In this document: piece by piece, positions 1 through 11,590 of the stretch
Position numbering within the stretch: position 1 is the stretch's first letter
How the letters are laid out: every line of letters begins with the position of its first letter
Source of the DNA: Strix aluco
Lineage: Eukaryota; Chordata; Aves; Strigiformes; Strigidae
Direction: 5' to 3'
Length of the DNA: 64,000 nucleotides
Assembly (NCBI RefSeq): GCF_031877795.1
Contig: NC_133971.1
Coordinates: 63,362,463-63,426,462 of the forward strand
Position numbers and translations under genes: made by a program
Notes under the pieces: model-generated
Databases searched by the model: none
What the model was told of the DNA's origin: nothing
What the model saw: the letters and a program-made list of their open reading frames with translations, nothing else

Positions 1-390
1 ACCAATCAATTTCCCTTTCACACTCCCTAATACTTCTTAATCTTTCAACCTCTTCTCTGAGTTCCGCCACCAGGCTGAGCAGGTCACCCAGCTGATCGCA
101 GCGCACACAGGTGCTGTCACTGCTGCCCTCCGGCAGGATTGACGGGCTCAGGTACTCCCTGCAGCCCGGGACCCGGACCGCTGCATGTTTGCCTGGCAGC
201 TCCATCTGGGTTGCCACGTTCTTTCTGGTGGTGGTTTTGACGTGAGTGGAGACCGTGGTTCAGTCTACTCATGGAGGACAATAAGATGACAACTAGCTCA
301 GATAAGATCTAGACCCGGGAGATGGACTGTGCCCTGTCCACTCGCCCTGCCTGGCCAACTGCGCGAAGAGAAAATAGGGGTAAGTTGAGA
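1..390 (-). mobile_element. CR1 LINE, 5' part (5'UTR and start of ORF1)
   Basis: Read on the minus strand, an ATG near 203 opens a frame with a Cys-x2-Cys pair (CVRCDQLGDLL) followed by a leucine/glutamate-rich coiled-coil stretch (AELREEVERLR), ending at the window edge. This is the layout of the CR1 ORF1 nucleic-acid-binding protein. The GC-rich sequence to about 390 reads as CR1 5'UTR. CR1 copies are usually 5'-truncated, so a piece from the 5' end is less common. The rest of the element lies outside the window. The upper boundary is approximate. Confidence 0.75.
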
Positions 391-3300
391 TCAACTCTGT
401 ATCTTTCCAAACTGAGCTAAATCTAACTGCATTGCACTACCTGTGGGCTCACAGAGGTGTGGAAGCTTTTACCGTGAAGTGCAAGGAATTGCTCAGCTGC
501 AAATCTTGTTCATTCATCTAAATTCATGCTGTCAATGAGTTGAAGCCATCTGTGATATTCTCCTGACAGCAGAGACTCTTTCCTAGTTCCCTTCTACACT
601 TTTGGCTTTACATCTCTATAGTTGAAAAGTGTATTATTTCCAAAGCACTCCTTTTCATTCTCACTATCTCTCTTTTAACTGGATCACCTAATCTGCTACA
701 GCCAGGCACTAGAGTCTTAGGAAAAACAAGTATTTAAACCATTATCTCTGCTTATGTACACCACAGAGAGAGAGAAAAAAAAAAAGAGATTAAAATAAAC
801 ACTACCACTGTTTTGACTCTCATCCATAATGCAGGATGCTAAAATGACTCTTTCTGGACCTGCTGTATCTGTAAGGTAAGCCTCACAAGCACCACTCAGG
901 CCTTTGTTTTGCTGTCTGACACCTTATTAGCCTAGAGAAGAAATATGGGATGATTCCCCAGGAAAGGGAAGTGAGTATTAATAATGAGCCTCATTAAAGT
1001 TATTCTCTTCCTTTCATTCATATTTTTCTTCATTCATATGGCAAAAGCAATAGGAACTTGGCAAAACTACAACTCAATTTTCCTATTAAAAATTAAAGGC
1101 AAAGACAGGATCTGTGCATTTTTTCAATCATTTTTTCATGCAGTCTCTGTGAATGGTTGGACAGTTCCCAGATGAAAGCTCCTCTGACAACAAAAATATT
1201 TGATCCTCCATTTTCATCCTGAATAATTTTCCACATAAATGGAAGAAATCAAGACCTCCTATCATAATTTGCATGCATACATACATATCAACATCTATCA
1301 GGACATGATTTAATAAATCAGAGACTTTGGCCTAGAAATTCTGTGTTACTGGACCTGCAGTTTATGTGCTCCCCTTCTTGTAAGGGGGCACAAAGCAAGG
1401 CAATTCTTCCATTGTTCTCTAGATATTTAAACGGATTAGTATGCCAGTGTATTTACAATCAGTGCAAGTAATACTTACATAACTTTTTTAGGTTAACACC
1501 TAGACTTTTAAAGTATGTGTTTGTTCACATCCATATTAATGACTCCCAATTGCTTTTCTGAATTAGCATCTGAGTAGTATCAACTTTAAGTGTATTTTAA
1601 GTGTGCTTTTAGAGTGAAAATTTGTGTCAGAATCTTGTTAACAACTGGGAAAAAATTCCCAGATCAATCCAATTCTGCAAGTCAGAATAGTTTTTTTATT
1701 AAGCCATGTGCTGCATGACACAGCTACTATAATGCAACTGAAGAAGATACTGTATCATAAATGTGAGTAAACAGTTGTGGAGGTAGAATAGTAATATTAA
1801 GAAAGATAGTAGTATCAGGTAATCGAATATTATGTGTGCAATGACAGTACCAAGCTTTTCTAGTATTAATGTTATATTGGTACCATTTCTAAATAAGTTG
1901 CCTCTAGGAAGCAGTGGCTGAACTAAAATAGACCTAAGAACATAGAAGCATTAAGTAAGTATTACCCAGGTGGGAAACCATTTTTTGTGCATATACATTA
2001 TAATTTGTCACTGGGGGGAGGCCGACACAAATATTCAAACAAAGGGCTCAGTGAAGAAAAGCTGTTAATAAAATCAGTGTAGTAAGACCTTAAGGCAAAT
2101 TGCAAAGAGCTATTGCTCTCCTCTCTGCCTCAAAATGATGTACACCTCTAGACTGTTTGAGGAAGAAACAGCAGAGACTTCCCAAATAAGAAAAAAAAAT
2201 CCTCAGCAGTTTAATTTAAAGAGAAATTTACTCTTGGTGAGTTTTGTCACCTTTGTCTGACATATGATACAAGCAGGAACAAAGGGACCTACTGAGAACA
2301 GAAAATGTTAAACTTCTGTTTCTCTTTGTGAGAAAGGGGGTATGGAGAGAGAGTTTTGTTAATGCTTTCTGTAGAAAAAGCAATATACTGATAAGGAAAA
2401 TACACTCTAACAGTGATACTGACACTAACTTGTGTGGGAAGAGAAGAAAATGCAGAATAGGAGAGATATGAGAAGTGTCAGAACAGGTATCTAACTTTGA
2501 AATTGCAGCACGAAGGCTAGTATTTCACCACCTGGTGTCACTGTAGCACTTGATGTTTGTAATTACCTGCCCATTTCTAGTTGGTGTTGCTCCTGATGCT
2601 GCTGGATTTATTTTTTTTAATCGTGGTCATTGTGGCTGGTTTTTATCAAGCATGAAAGGCAGCAATCCAACTGGTAGCAGCTAATAGCCCTCGATCTAAC
2701 AATGAGTGTTGCTGAGCATTAAACCAACAGCATAAAGCCTTGGGCACCAAACTGATTTGCAGTAAAATGATTCAGAGATTGATAGAACTCGCACAGTTCA
2801 AGGTTTGGAAATCTCTTAAATCTGTTAATGTAGTTATTGGTGAACTTGATCAAGTTCACAGTACTCTTCCCCTTACATCTACACCCTTTTCACTCTTCCT
2901 GAAATAGATATCTCTTGACATTGATACTTCTGTGTATATCTTCCTCTCAGTGACATAGACAGCAGTGCACACAGAAAGTTTTATCTGAAATTATTCAGAC
3001 TGTGAACTTATTCCTGGCAATGAGTGTCTCTGTGCTCCGTACAGTGGATGGGATGTCAGATACAGCTCCTGTCTTTCCTAATGCCCCTAAGTACTAGGAA
3101 AATGCCATAAACTTTCTATGAATTGAAGAAAAAAACCAAACAAAAAACAAACAAAAAAAAAAAAAAAAAAAAAAAAAAGGAAAATTTAAAATGCCACTCT
3201 AAGCTGAGAATATCCTAAAACTGAGGCTAGAAGATGAGGATATACAGTACCAGTGATGGAGCAAATGCATCCTTTGATGCCCATATGTAGCCATCTGCAA

Positions 3301-3394
3301 AATTTCTTACCCAAAAGGTATAGACACACATATGTTTTTGAATGAATCTTTAATAGATCTGTCTCTGCTCCTTTCCTTATTATCTTTCCTTCCT
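391..3394. other. intergenic, no gene recognised
   Basis: AT-rich sequence with stop codons in all frames; only ORFs under 90 codons with no family resemblance. A-rich low-complexity sequence lies at 3128-3178. No RNA gene or promoter is evident to me. Confidence 0.6.
3128..3178 (+). repeat. A-rich / poly(A) tract
   Basis: A stretch of AAAAC-type units grades into an uninterrupted run of more than 20 A. It could be the tail of an old retroposed copy, but no body is recognisable upstream. Confidence 0.8.
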
Positions 3395-4421
3395 TGTTTT
3401 GGTGGGTTGACCTTGGCTCACTGCCAAGCTGCCCTCTCACTCCCCTTCCTCAGCAAGATAGGGGGAGATAATAGGATTAAATGCTTATAGGTGAAGATAA
3501 CAAGGAGACTACTCACCAGCTACTGTCATGGGCAAAACAGACTCAACTTGGGGAAGATTAATTTAATTTATTGCCAATTAAAAACAGAGGAGAATAAAAC
3601 ACATTCCTCCCCACCACCATGCCCTTCCTCCCAGGCTTAACTTCATTCCTGACTCTTCTACCTTCTCCCCATCAAGGGGCTCAGAGGAATGGGGAACGGG
3701 GGTTTCAGTCTGTTCATAACAATTCATCTCTGCAACACCATTCTCCCCATGCCATTCCACTGCTTCAGCATGGGGTCCCTCCCATGGGAGAGAGTCCTTC
3801 ATTAACTTCTTCAATATGGGTCCTTCCTACAGGCTGCAATCCTTCAAGAAGTGCTCCTGTGTAAATCCATTCCACAGAGTGCAGTCCTTCAGGAGCATAC
3901 TTCTCCAGCGCCGGTACCCCACAGGCCACAGCTTCTGCCAAGAGCCTGCTCCTGTGTGGGCTTTCCAGGGGCTGCAGCTTCCTTCAGGGCACATCCACCT
4001 GCTCCAGCATGGGGTCCTCTACGAGCTGCGGTGTGGGTGTCTGCTCCACCGTGGACCTCCATGGGCTGCAGCAGGACAGTCTGCCTCACTGTGGACTCTT
4101 TAATGGGTTGCAGGGAAATCTCTGCTCCAGTGCCTGGAGCACCTCCTCCCCCTTCTTTTTCACTGATCTTCATGTCTGCAGGGCTGTTTTTCCATTTTTC
4201 TCACTCCTCTCTCTCATAGCTGCTGCTCAGTGCTTTCTACCCTTTCTTAAACATGCTATCACAGATCTGCCACCAGTGTCACTGATGGGCTCAGTTTTGA
4301 TCAACGGCAGATTCATTTTGGAACTGACTGGAACCAGCTGTGTCACACAGTGGCATCTCTTGGTCTCTCCTCACAGAAGCCACCCCTGCAGCCCCCTTGC
4401 TACCAAAACCTCACCAATACA
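3395..4421 (-). mobile_element. solo ERV LTR (about 1 kb), antisense orientation
   Basis: The plus strand begins TGTTTTGGTGGGTTGACC and ends ...CCAATACA, so the element has TGT...ACA ends. Inside are repeated GC-rich modules of the form 'CTCCAGCATGGGGTCC...CATGGG' typical of one very common avian LTR. TTTATT at about 3567 gives an AATAAA poly(A) signal on the minus strand, which sets the orientation: U5 at low, U3 at high coordinates. The several overlapping ORFs here (up to 165 codons) are by-products of stop-poor repeat sequence. No internal retroviral genes flank it, so it is a solo LTR. The subfamily name is not assigned. Confidence 0.8.
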
Positions 4422-7400
4422 TCTATTCTGTCTCTTTGGCCTCAATTGTTTGCTGAACATGCATATTTTTGTACTTTACCCTCAGTGGTCTCAAAATAAA
4501 ATGTAGAAATGTAGGCTGAATTTAAAATTAATATTATATATATTATGAGACAAGTTTCCTAATATATGATTTCCTTGTTTTCAGTTTTGGTTTTAAACTT
4601 TGGCAATGTTCTGGTAAATTGGCAAATTTATTTCTATCATCAGCCAGTGCAAGGGAGGCTGAAGTGAGGGACTAGCCATTAGCTTGAAGGCCAATATGAT
4701 GATTAGAGTTCAATTTAGTCCAATTTCTAAATGAGATAAATGACTCAATGCAACATCTGTGAAACTAGACAAATGTATCACAAACAGAAACAGTTAATGC
4801 TCCTACTTAACATGATCATTACAACAGTGTAAGGTAATGTGGTTTAAGAGTACAATAATTATATGCAAGTGTTTACATATTTTGACTATTTCGAGAAAAC
4901 TGATAAAGTAATAAATGAACTGCGGAATCTTCAACAGACCTTCACTGTCATCTTCAGTCTTTTCTAAAAGCCCTTTCTTAAAGGGCGAAAAATAAAGAGC
5001 CAGCAAGCCAAACTTCCCAGTTTGCATTGGTTGTACCCAACACTCCTAAGGCACGTCACCTCACATTGCTGTGGGACTGTAAAGCCATCTTGGAGAATCA
5101 AATTAATAATTGTGTCCTACACACACATCCAGCCTTAGCAAGTTAACTCCCGCACGTACATCCACAGCTAAAGTTATTGCAAATGGTCTGGCCTCGGTCT
5201 TTGACAGAGTTACCATCACAGTGGTTTACTTCCTCACAGTGCCATCACTGATCATAACCTACCATCATTACTGTGCTTTGTATTTCTCTATATTCCCCCA
5301 ATTCATTAGGGAGGCAGCTAACAGCAAGGATCATACCCTTTACAAAACCTCTTTAAGGGAAAGGTTCAAGGGCTGTTGCTAACTCATATTAATTATTTCC
5401 GTTTAATTCTGTTTCTAACATTTAAATTGCTGCTTTTCACAGAATACCTTGCAATGCTTCACATATACCATGACTGCCAGGGGTATACAAAGCAACTTAG
5501 CTGAAAGAGAGAAATTTTTGGTGTTGCTTTATTATGTTGACCTAGAAGCTGTTAGATCTGACAATGGCTTTATTATCCCTTCACTTTGTCATTTGATATC
5601 TGAGTAAGAAAAGCAGAGTTGTGCTGTGTCAAATGTATCTATATGCTCAGCTGACCAGAGCCTGCATGCAGAGTGACTCCAGTAGCTATGTGACAGCGAA
5701 CTGAGCCTGTTGATGTGAGCAGCCATAAAGGTGGACTGGTTAGAAAGGGGAAATTACTGACAAGAAGAAAATATCTGCTGAAAAATACTGTCAGGGAAAC
5801 TGCCTGCCAGGCTGGGAGCTATGAGCCTGAGAACCAGAAGCATCCTTGAAAAGTGCAGCTAGCCTCTCTGAGGTATAACTGGGTACCCAGAAACCAGAGA
5901 CATCCTAAAGTATCATCTATAAGTGCAAAAACAAGGAACTGTAACAGCGAATTTTTATCTAAAAAAGTGGAAGCACTCTAGAAAAATAAAATTGGTCTGA
6001 AAGAACAGAAAACATCATCACCTAGTGGCTGTTACAGGTGAAATACAAATTCACAGATCTATCGGTGCTGGCCTACACCTTCTTATGTCTCCATGATATA
6101 AAAAGGACTTAATTTTTATCCAAAATGAAGCCTCTCTTTCTGAGAATTACCCATGCTGCACATACTTTTCTTTTCCAAAACAGGTTGAATGCTCCACACA
6201 AACTTTCCTCGAGATCTGGGACTCCCATGGGGGATGCCCAGCTAACTCCAGACCCTGTGTTACAGATCATTTTTGAAGAGAGAGACTGCCTTCTGCCTGT
6301 TACTTTATGGTCCCCCTCTGAGACCACTGCTGGGAACAGGTCGGTTTTTCCTCCCACTTTTGGGATGGTTGGGTCTCCCTTCGTGACTGGTTTGTCTTCC
6401 CCTCCAGGATGGTTTGGCCCCTGCTGAAATCTGTCTAATCCACTTGATACCGGTAGTATATATCCATATAAGTGCTGCTATATTGTTGACAAGTGTGCTT
6501 CGCTAATGACAAGTTTGTAGTAACCTATAATAGTATATTCCTACTTGGTTGTTGCTGTTCCTGGTTGTTGCTATAATATTTATTGTCACTATACCATTGA
6601 TTGTTGCTATACTATTGATTGATACTATGCTACTGTTGCTGATAGTAATCTGTGTTCACTTCATTAATCATAGGTATACTTGCTAGTGGTGACTTTTGTG
6701 GTATTTGTGGTAATCTGTAATAAAGTAGAAAAATTCAGGAGATAAAGCCTGCATGTCCTTCCTTGCGTATTATGGAATCCTGAGAGTCCACAGTCATAAT
6801 CTCCCTTTAGGTTGTGCCACCTGTATGATATTAAAAAGCGCCTGCTTCTCAGCACTGATTTTTTCCAAGTCCAAATTACTGGCATCTTGTGCTTCATCCA
6901 AATGAACAAATCCTACTTCACTGACTCCGAGGGTTAACAGAGCTCAGAGCACAGCAAAAGTAGCTGACACCTCCAGAGACTACAGCTCCAACACTTGGAG
7001 AGCCTGTGCCATCTGTGTCACCATCCCAATTCCTCCCTCTGTATGGCACCCTGACTGCCTAACACAGACCTACCTCATGGCCCGCCCAGAATCAAGGAAA
7101 CCTACCTACATCACTGCAATAGTCAGCTTGCAAAAAATAGTCTGTTGGTTTCCAGGACAGCCTGAAGGACAAGAATCCATACCTCCAGCCTGAGCAGCTC
7201 CCCAGCACACTGACAGCATCATTCCAGATGCAGTCCTCGCCTGAAGAGGACTAAGGACTCAGCAGCTCACCACTGGCGGTTGCTAACAGAAGAAGATACT
7301 GGATCAGGCCAAACACAAGCAAATGTCCCATGAACAGGCTTTTCTGATAACTTCTGACAGGTTGCAAAATTTCTGTACACTTCTAAGATTAAAAACCCAG

Positions 7401-8630
7401 CCAGTATGATCTCTTGTGCATCCAGACTCCAAGTTCTCAATGATAAAAACTACACTTTTTTTCTGTCTTTTGTAAAGTATTTTGGATTGCTTGGATATTT
7501 TGGGAGCTGTAAATGGTAATAGTTGGAGAACAGGGAGGAAGGCTTTGTGAGATGAGGGTCTAATTCTCTTATTTCAGGATATGATGCTTTTTCTGTGTTA
7601 GGCCTCTTGAGACTCTATATATGAGGAGTACATGATAATTTAAACTCATGCAGGTGCTCTTTATGGACAAAGCTGACCTGGAAACAGACAGGAATGGTAT
7701 TTAAAAATTACTTGTGCCTCTAACCAGTGGTTCTGATAAGGTTGAGGGAGTCTGCAGGGGACTGCCTGGGTCTCTTGCCCTGTAGTGAATGTTGGTGACT
7801 GAGCAGCAAACTGCAGTAGAGCCTGTCTCCAGGTAGATACAGGAATTCATATTCATTGCCCATCTTGAAAATACCTGTGCTTTACTCAGGTCACTGTCTC
7901 TTTCTCCTCACATGCTGTCTTCAGGATGGGAAGCTTGCAAAATTGATGAAAGGTGTGATTGATATCTCCTGTAAGATGTAATGTATCCCATGTAAGATAC
8001 TTGAAAAGTGTTAGAGAAGTATCCAAACTGCAGCTTCATGAGTAGCCCTATTAATAACAGAAGTGAATTATATTATTTATTGACCAAAAATACTTTAGAT
8101 TTGTAACTGTTCTCTAAAAACTTGACATTTTTTTCTGAAAAATACATGGTAGGAGTGAAGATTATTTTCCCAGCCATTAGTTGTATTGAGAAAATGACCA
8201 CTAGCTTAGGATTTCTGCTTACATGTTTTGTTCACTTTTTACTACAAACTTTGTGTTTGTTATAGTTAAAGTTCAGGCCTGGTATTCTGACCTAGCACTG
8301 ATGAAACTTGGTTGACTGATACTCAGGCCCAAATCTTTGCTGTGAGGAGGAACAGTATGAAAAAAGTGCATCCAGATGGAAATTGCTCTCAAGTGGATAA
8401 TAAATTAGGATCCTGTGATTAGTGAGAAAACAAGAAACAAAAAAAAGCTGCTGTAAAACACATAATTACATTCTATTGACAAATTAGTTATCTTTTTATT
8501 GCATTGTTTATGAACAAAAGAGATAAAGTTATCTAGATAAAAGATATATGTTAATATAATGTTAATACCACATTATATTTTATACTTGATTTGAGTTCAT
8601 CCACCTTCCCATACATACTGTTCCAATCTA
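4422..8630. other. intergenic, no gene recognised
   Basis: Mostly AT-rich unique-looking sequence. The moderately GC-richer patches at about 5690-5900, 6180-6430 and 6930-7330 may be decayed LTR or retroposon fragments, but I cannot assign a family. A degenerate repeat sits at 6535-6655. None of the ORFs looks like a protein. Confidence 0.5.
6535..6655 (+). repeat. degenerate short tandem repeat (TTGTTGCTATA-like units)
   Basis: Units resembling TTGTTGCTATAATATTGAT recur about five times with substitutions and indels, giving a low-complexity T/A/G pattern. Confidence 0.45.
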
Positions 8631-9100
8631 ATGTTGGGGGAGGTTTCGATATGATCCCAAGGGCGAGATTAAGACACAAATGAGGTCAAATGCCATACAC
8701 CCAAAACAGTTCTTATTATTAAAAGAGTGGTAGCGATAGGACAGAATGGAAGGAGAAGACAGAAATCAAGCAAGCATCCAGAACAGAGTTGTAAGAATAG
8801 TCACCACCATGGATCCAGCAGCGTCCTGTTGGTCCTCAGTCTTCAGTGCTTCGGTGGTGGGTGCACACACAGCAGAGTTTTCTGTTGCCTTTTAAGTTCA
8901 CCATATCAGCTGATTAGCATTATCTGCCCACCTTTAGTTTTTCCTCTGGTCCCACAGGTTTTTGCTGACTTCATGCTTCTTAATCATCCGGCTTCTGGGG
9001 TGGAAATTCTCACCTCTTATCACTTATTTAGCAATGCATGCATGGTGTCTGGTGTACATATCCTCCCACTCTCCTTCATTCTCTGTCCAGGAGCAAACAA
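8631..9100 (-). mobile_element. probable ERV LTR, antisense
   Basis: The block starts TGTTGGGGGAGG and is compositionally distinct from its flanks. On the minus strand it carries a TATA-like CTTAAAAGG (plus 8888-8896) and, further on in that orientation, an A/T-rich poly(A)-signal-like stretch (plus 8712-8724). The order TATA then poly(A) fits an LTR read on the minus strand. The 153-codon plus ORF over it is not credible as a gene. Boundaries and family are uncertain. Confidence 0.45.
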
Positions 9101-10930
9101 AAACTCATTGAAACTTTCCTGCAGCTCCATATGGAAATATATACCCACACTTCATATTAATATTCATAGTGAATACTTGAATAAATAACATGCAGGTGTT
9201 CCTCTGTTCCTTCTTCATAGGCGACTGAATGGATTCCTCACTGGATATCAGAGTGACTTTCACACATGGGACATGTTTGTGTACTGCAAATTGCTTCACA
9301 TCTAAAAAACAAGTTCTCCATCTGCAAAATAGGCTCAGAAAACTTTCTAGCTTTGCAACACTGCCTGCTAGTAATCCCTCATAAAGCCATTTATTCCAGT
9401 ACCAGGGAGTTTAGCCTCAGTAACAGTGCAAAAGCTTCTGGCGTATTTTTACTGGAGGTTTCAAAATCCAGGCCCTGTATGAATGTCCAGTTAATGAAAA
9501 TATTCTTATGAACAGGACTTCTGATATTCAGCAGATAACATCATTCTCTCCTCATATGTTGTACAGGAAGTTCCAGTGGTTTAGGAAATCAAGTCTATCT
9601 CAGGCTGTTTATTCAAAACTGTGTCTTCAATTTAAGGACTTTCTTGTGTCTTTTAGAGAATTGAAGCTGTTAACATTTATCGCAACTAATGGGGAAAGAA
9701 GGAAAGTAGTGATGGGAGCTTCTGCCCAGCAAAATGTTGGTGCTGGGTAAAATAATCCTGTTGCTGTGCCAGTGAGTGGAAAGAAACCTTAGCACAGCTA
9801 ACACTGAAATCACTTCTACGAACCTAAGTTGTTCTTTTAAAAAATACCTTTGCTGAATATCATTCAGACGGAGCTGCAGAATGGGCAAGGAAAGGCAGGA
9901 TAACACACCTTTCACAGTTCCTCCTATCCTTCCTTCCTCCCCCATTTATAGCATAATTCAGACTCATTTTCTGTGGTACTTCAAGGTAACATATAGAGAC
10001 TCTTCTTATATATATGCATTCCTTTCTGGTTTTACTCTAGGGAGTAATTTCTGACTGGAAAAGCAGCTAGCTAGAGAGGACATTGCTCTAAATTCCCATG
10101 GCATTACTCATACAAGCTTGTCTGATCCAAACACTCAAGCCACATTGTGTGGGAATTCTGTGGTAGAAAGGTTTTATGTCCAATGCAGGTAACACTGCAA
10201 AGAAAAACTATCTGATCAATGATTATACTGGGCAGTTATTAGCCGAAGGGGAAATAATGCTATCTAACCAAAAATGGGGAAGCATGGACACCTTTCTCTG
10301 GATCTTTCTGAATTATTTACTAAAGTAAAAAAGAGAAGATAGAAGGGAAATTACTCTTGTTGATCTGTGATTGTGATGTTTAAAAGGGACTCTGTGAAAC
10401 AAGTCTTCCCCAGATCTTCTGTGTGATACCTAGAAAAGCCATAAAGCATGGGGTAGGTCACTCAGCCATCACTCTAAGAGCTAGCTGTTTTTAAGTCTGC
10501 TGTCTACAGTACAGTAGGAGTAAGGGAACACAGATAAACTTTGGCAGTGTGAGAAATTTAAAGAAGTCATTTGATCAGGATGGTCTTGGAAGTCTCTGTT
10601 AAGACTTCATATTCACTGAAATTAATACTTTTTTTTTGCCTTAGTCACAGTGAAAATTTTATTTTTTTCTTCTCTCTCCTTAAGGAGTAATTTAGGTTAA
10701 TATCAGCTGATTTATTTACAGAAGGATGATTTCTAAACCTAAGAACTTGCTCAGCTGACAAGCTCCAAAGCATTGGAGAAGTGGTCACTGTGCCAATAGT
10801 ACCAATGGCACCTTTCTACCTTCATCATACAGGGCAATTACACTGGCTTACAGACCTGATGCAAACCTGGCTGTAGCAGAAATGACTGCTGAATAGCACA
10901 GCACAGCGCAGCACATCACAGCACAGTGTA
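9101..10930. other. intergenic, no gene recognised
   Basis: AT-rich unique-looking sequence with only short ORFs (up to 91 codons) and no protein-like composition. A CAGCACA-type short repeat at 10897-10928 leads into the microsatellite. Confidence 0.55.
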
Positions 10931-11074
10931 GAATAGAATAGAATAGAATAGAATAGAATAGAATAGAATAGAATAGAATAGAATAGAATAGAATAGAATA
11001 GAATAGAATAGAATAGAATAGAATAGAATAGAATAGAATAGAATAGAATAGAATAGAATAGAATAGAATAGAAT
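10931..11074 (+). repeat. (GAATA)28 pentanucleotide microsatellite
   Basis: 28 perfect GAATA units run to 11070, followed by a partial GAAT. On the minus strand all three frames through the array are free of stops (repeating Y-S-I-L-F), which explains the three overlapping minus ORFs here; none is a gene. The uninterrupted length suggests a young, probably length-polymorphic locus. Confidence 0.98.
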
Positions 11075-11154
11075 GCAACTGAGCACCATACAGCATTCAC
11101 TCACCCATTCCCCCCAGTGCTGGGAATAAGAAAAATGAATCAGAAGGCTCATGA

Positions 11155-11590
11155 ATGGAGATAAAGGAGAGCGAGGTGTTGCTCACCCATTAATGCTCAC
11201 AGGCAAAAGACAGGCTCCTTAGGGGAAGAAAAAGGACATCACTTTAATTCAAAACACTAATGATAACGACACTTAACAGACAGAATGGGACAGTAAGAAG
11301 CATTACCATATCTTAAAACCACCCCACCCCCACCCCCCACCCTTCTTCCCGGGCTCAGTTTTGTTCCCAATAATCCCCCAGCAGCACAGGGGCAGAGGCT
11401 GGGGGATGCAGTCAGTCTGCCATTTCTTCCTCCAAGGGTGGAGGGGAAGCACTCTTTTGCATTCTTCCCCCTGCTCTATGTGGTGTCCCTCTCACAGGGG
11501 ACAGTTCTCCATGAACTCTCTCCAACATGAGTCCTCCCCACAGGATGCATTCTTCTCAGGATGCTCCAGTGTGGGTCACATCTAATGGCA
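11155..11590 (-). mobile_element. ERV LTR fragment, same family as 3395-4421
   Basis: The module order is the same as in the 3.4-4.4 kb LTR: 'GCTCACCCATTAATGCTCACAGGCAAAA', a 'CTTTAATTC' stretch, a C-rich 'CACCCCCACC...CTTCTTCCCGGGC' block, then 'GGGGACAGTTCTCCATGAA'-type units. Both ends are truncated. Orientation is inferred from the longer copy. Confidence 0.65.

Noticed and set aside
3619..4506. Cluster of overlapping plus and minus ORFs up to 165 codons
   Set aside because: They lie within the GC-rich repeated modules of a solo LTR, with no protein family features.
8727..9188. 153-codon plus ORF
   Set aside because: Sits on a probable antisense LTR; no domain or splice context.
10825..11152. 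Three minus ORFs of YSILF repeats
   Set aside because: Direct translation of the GAATA microsatellite.
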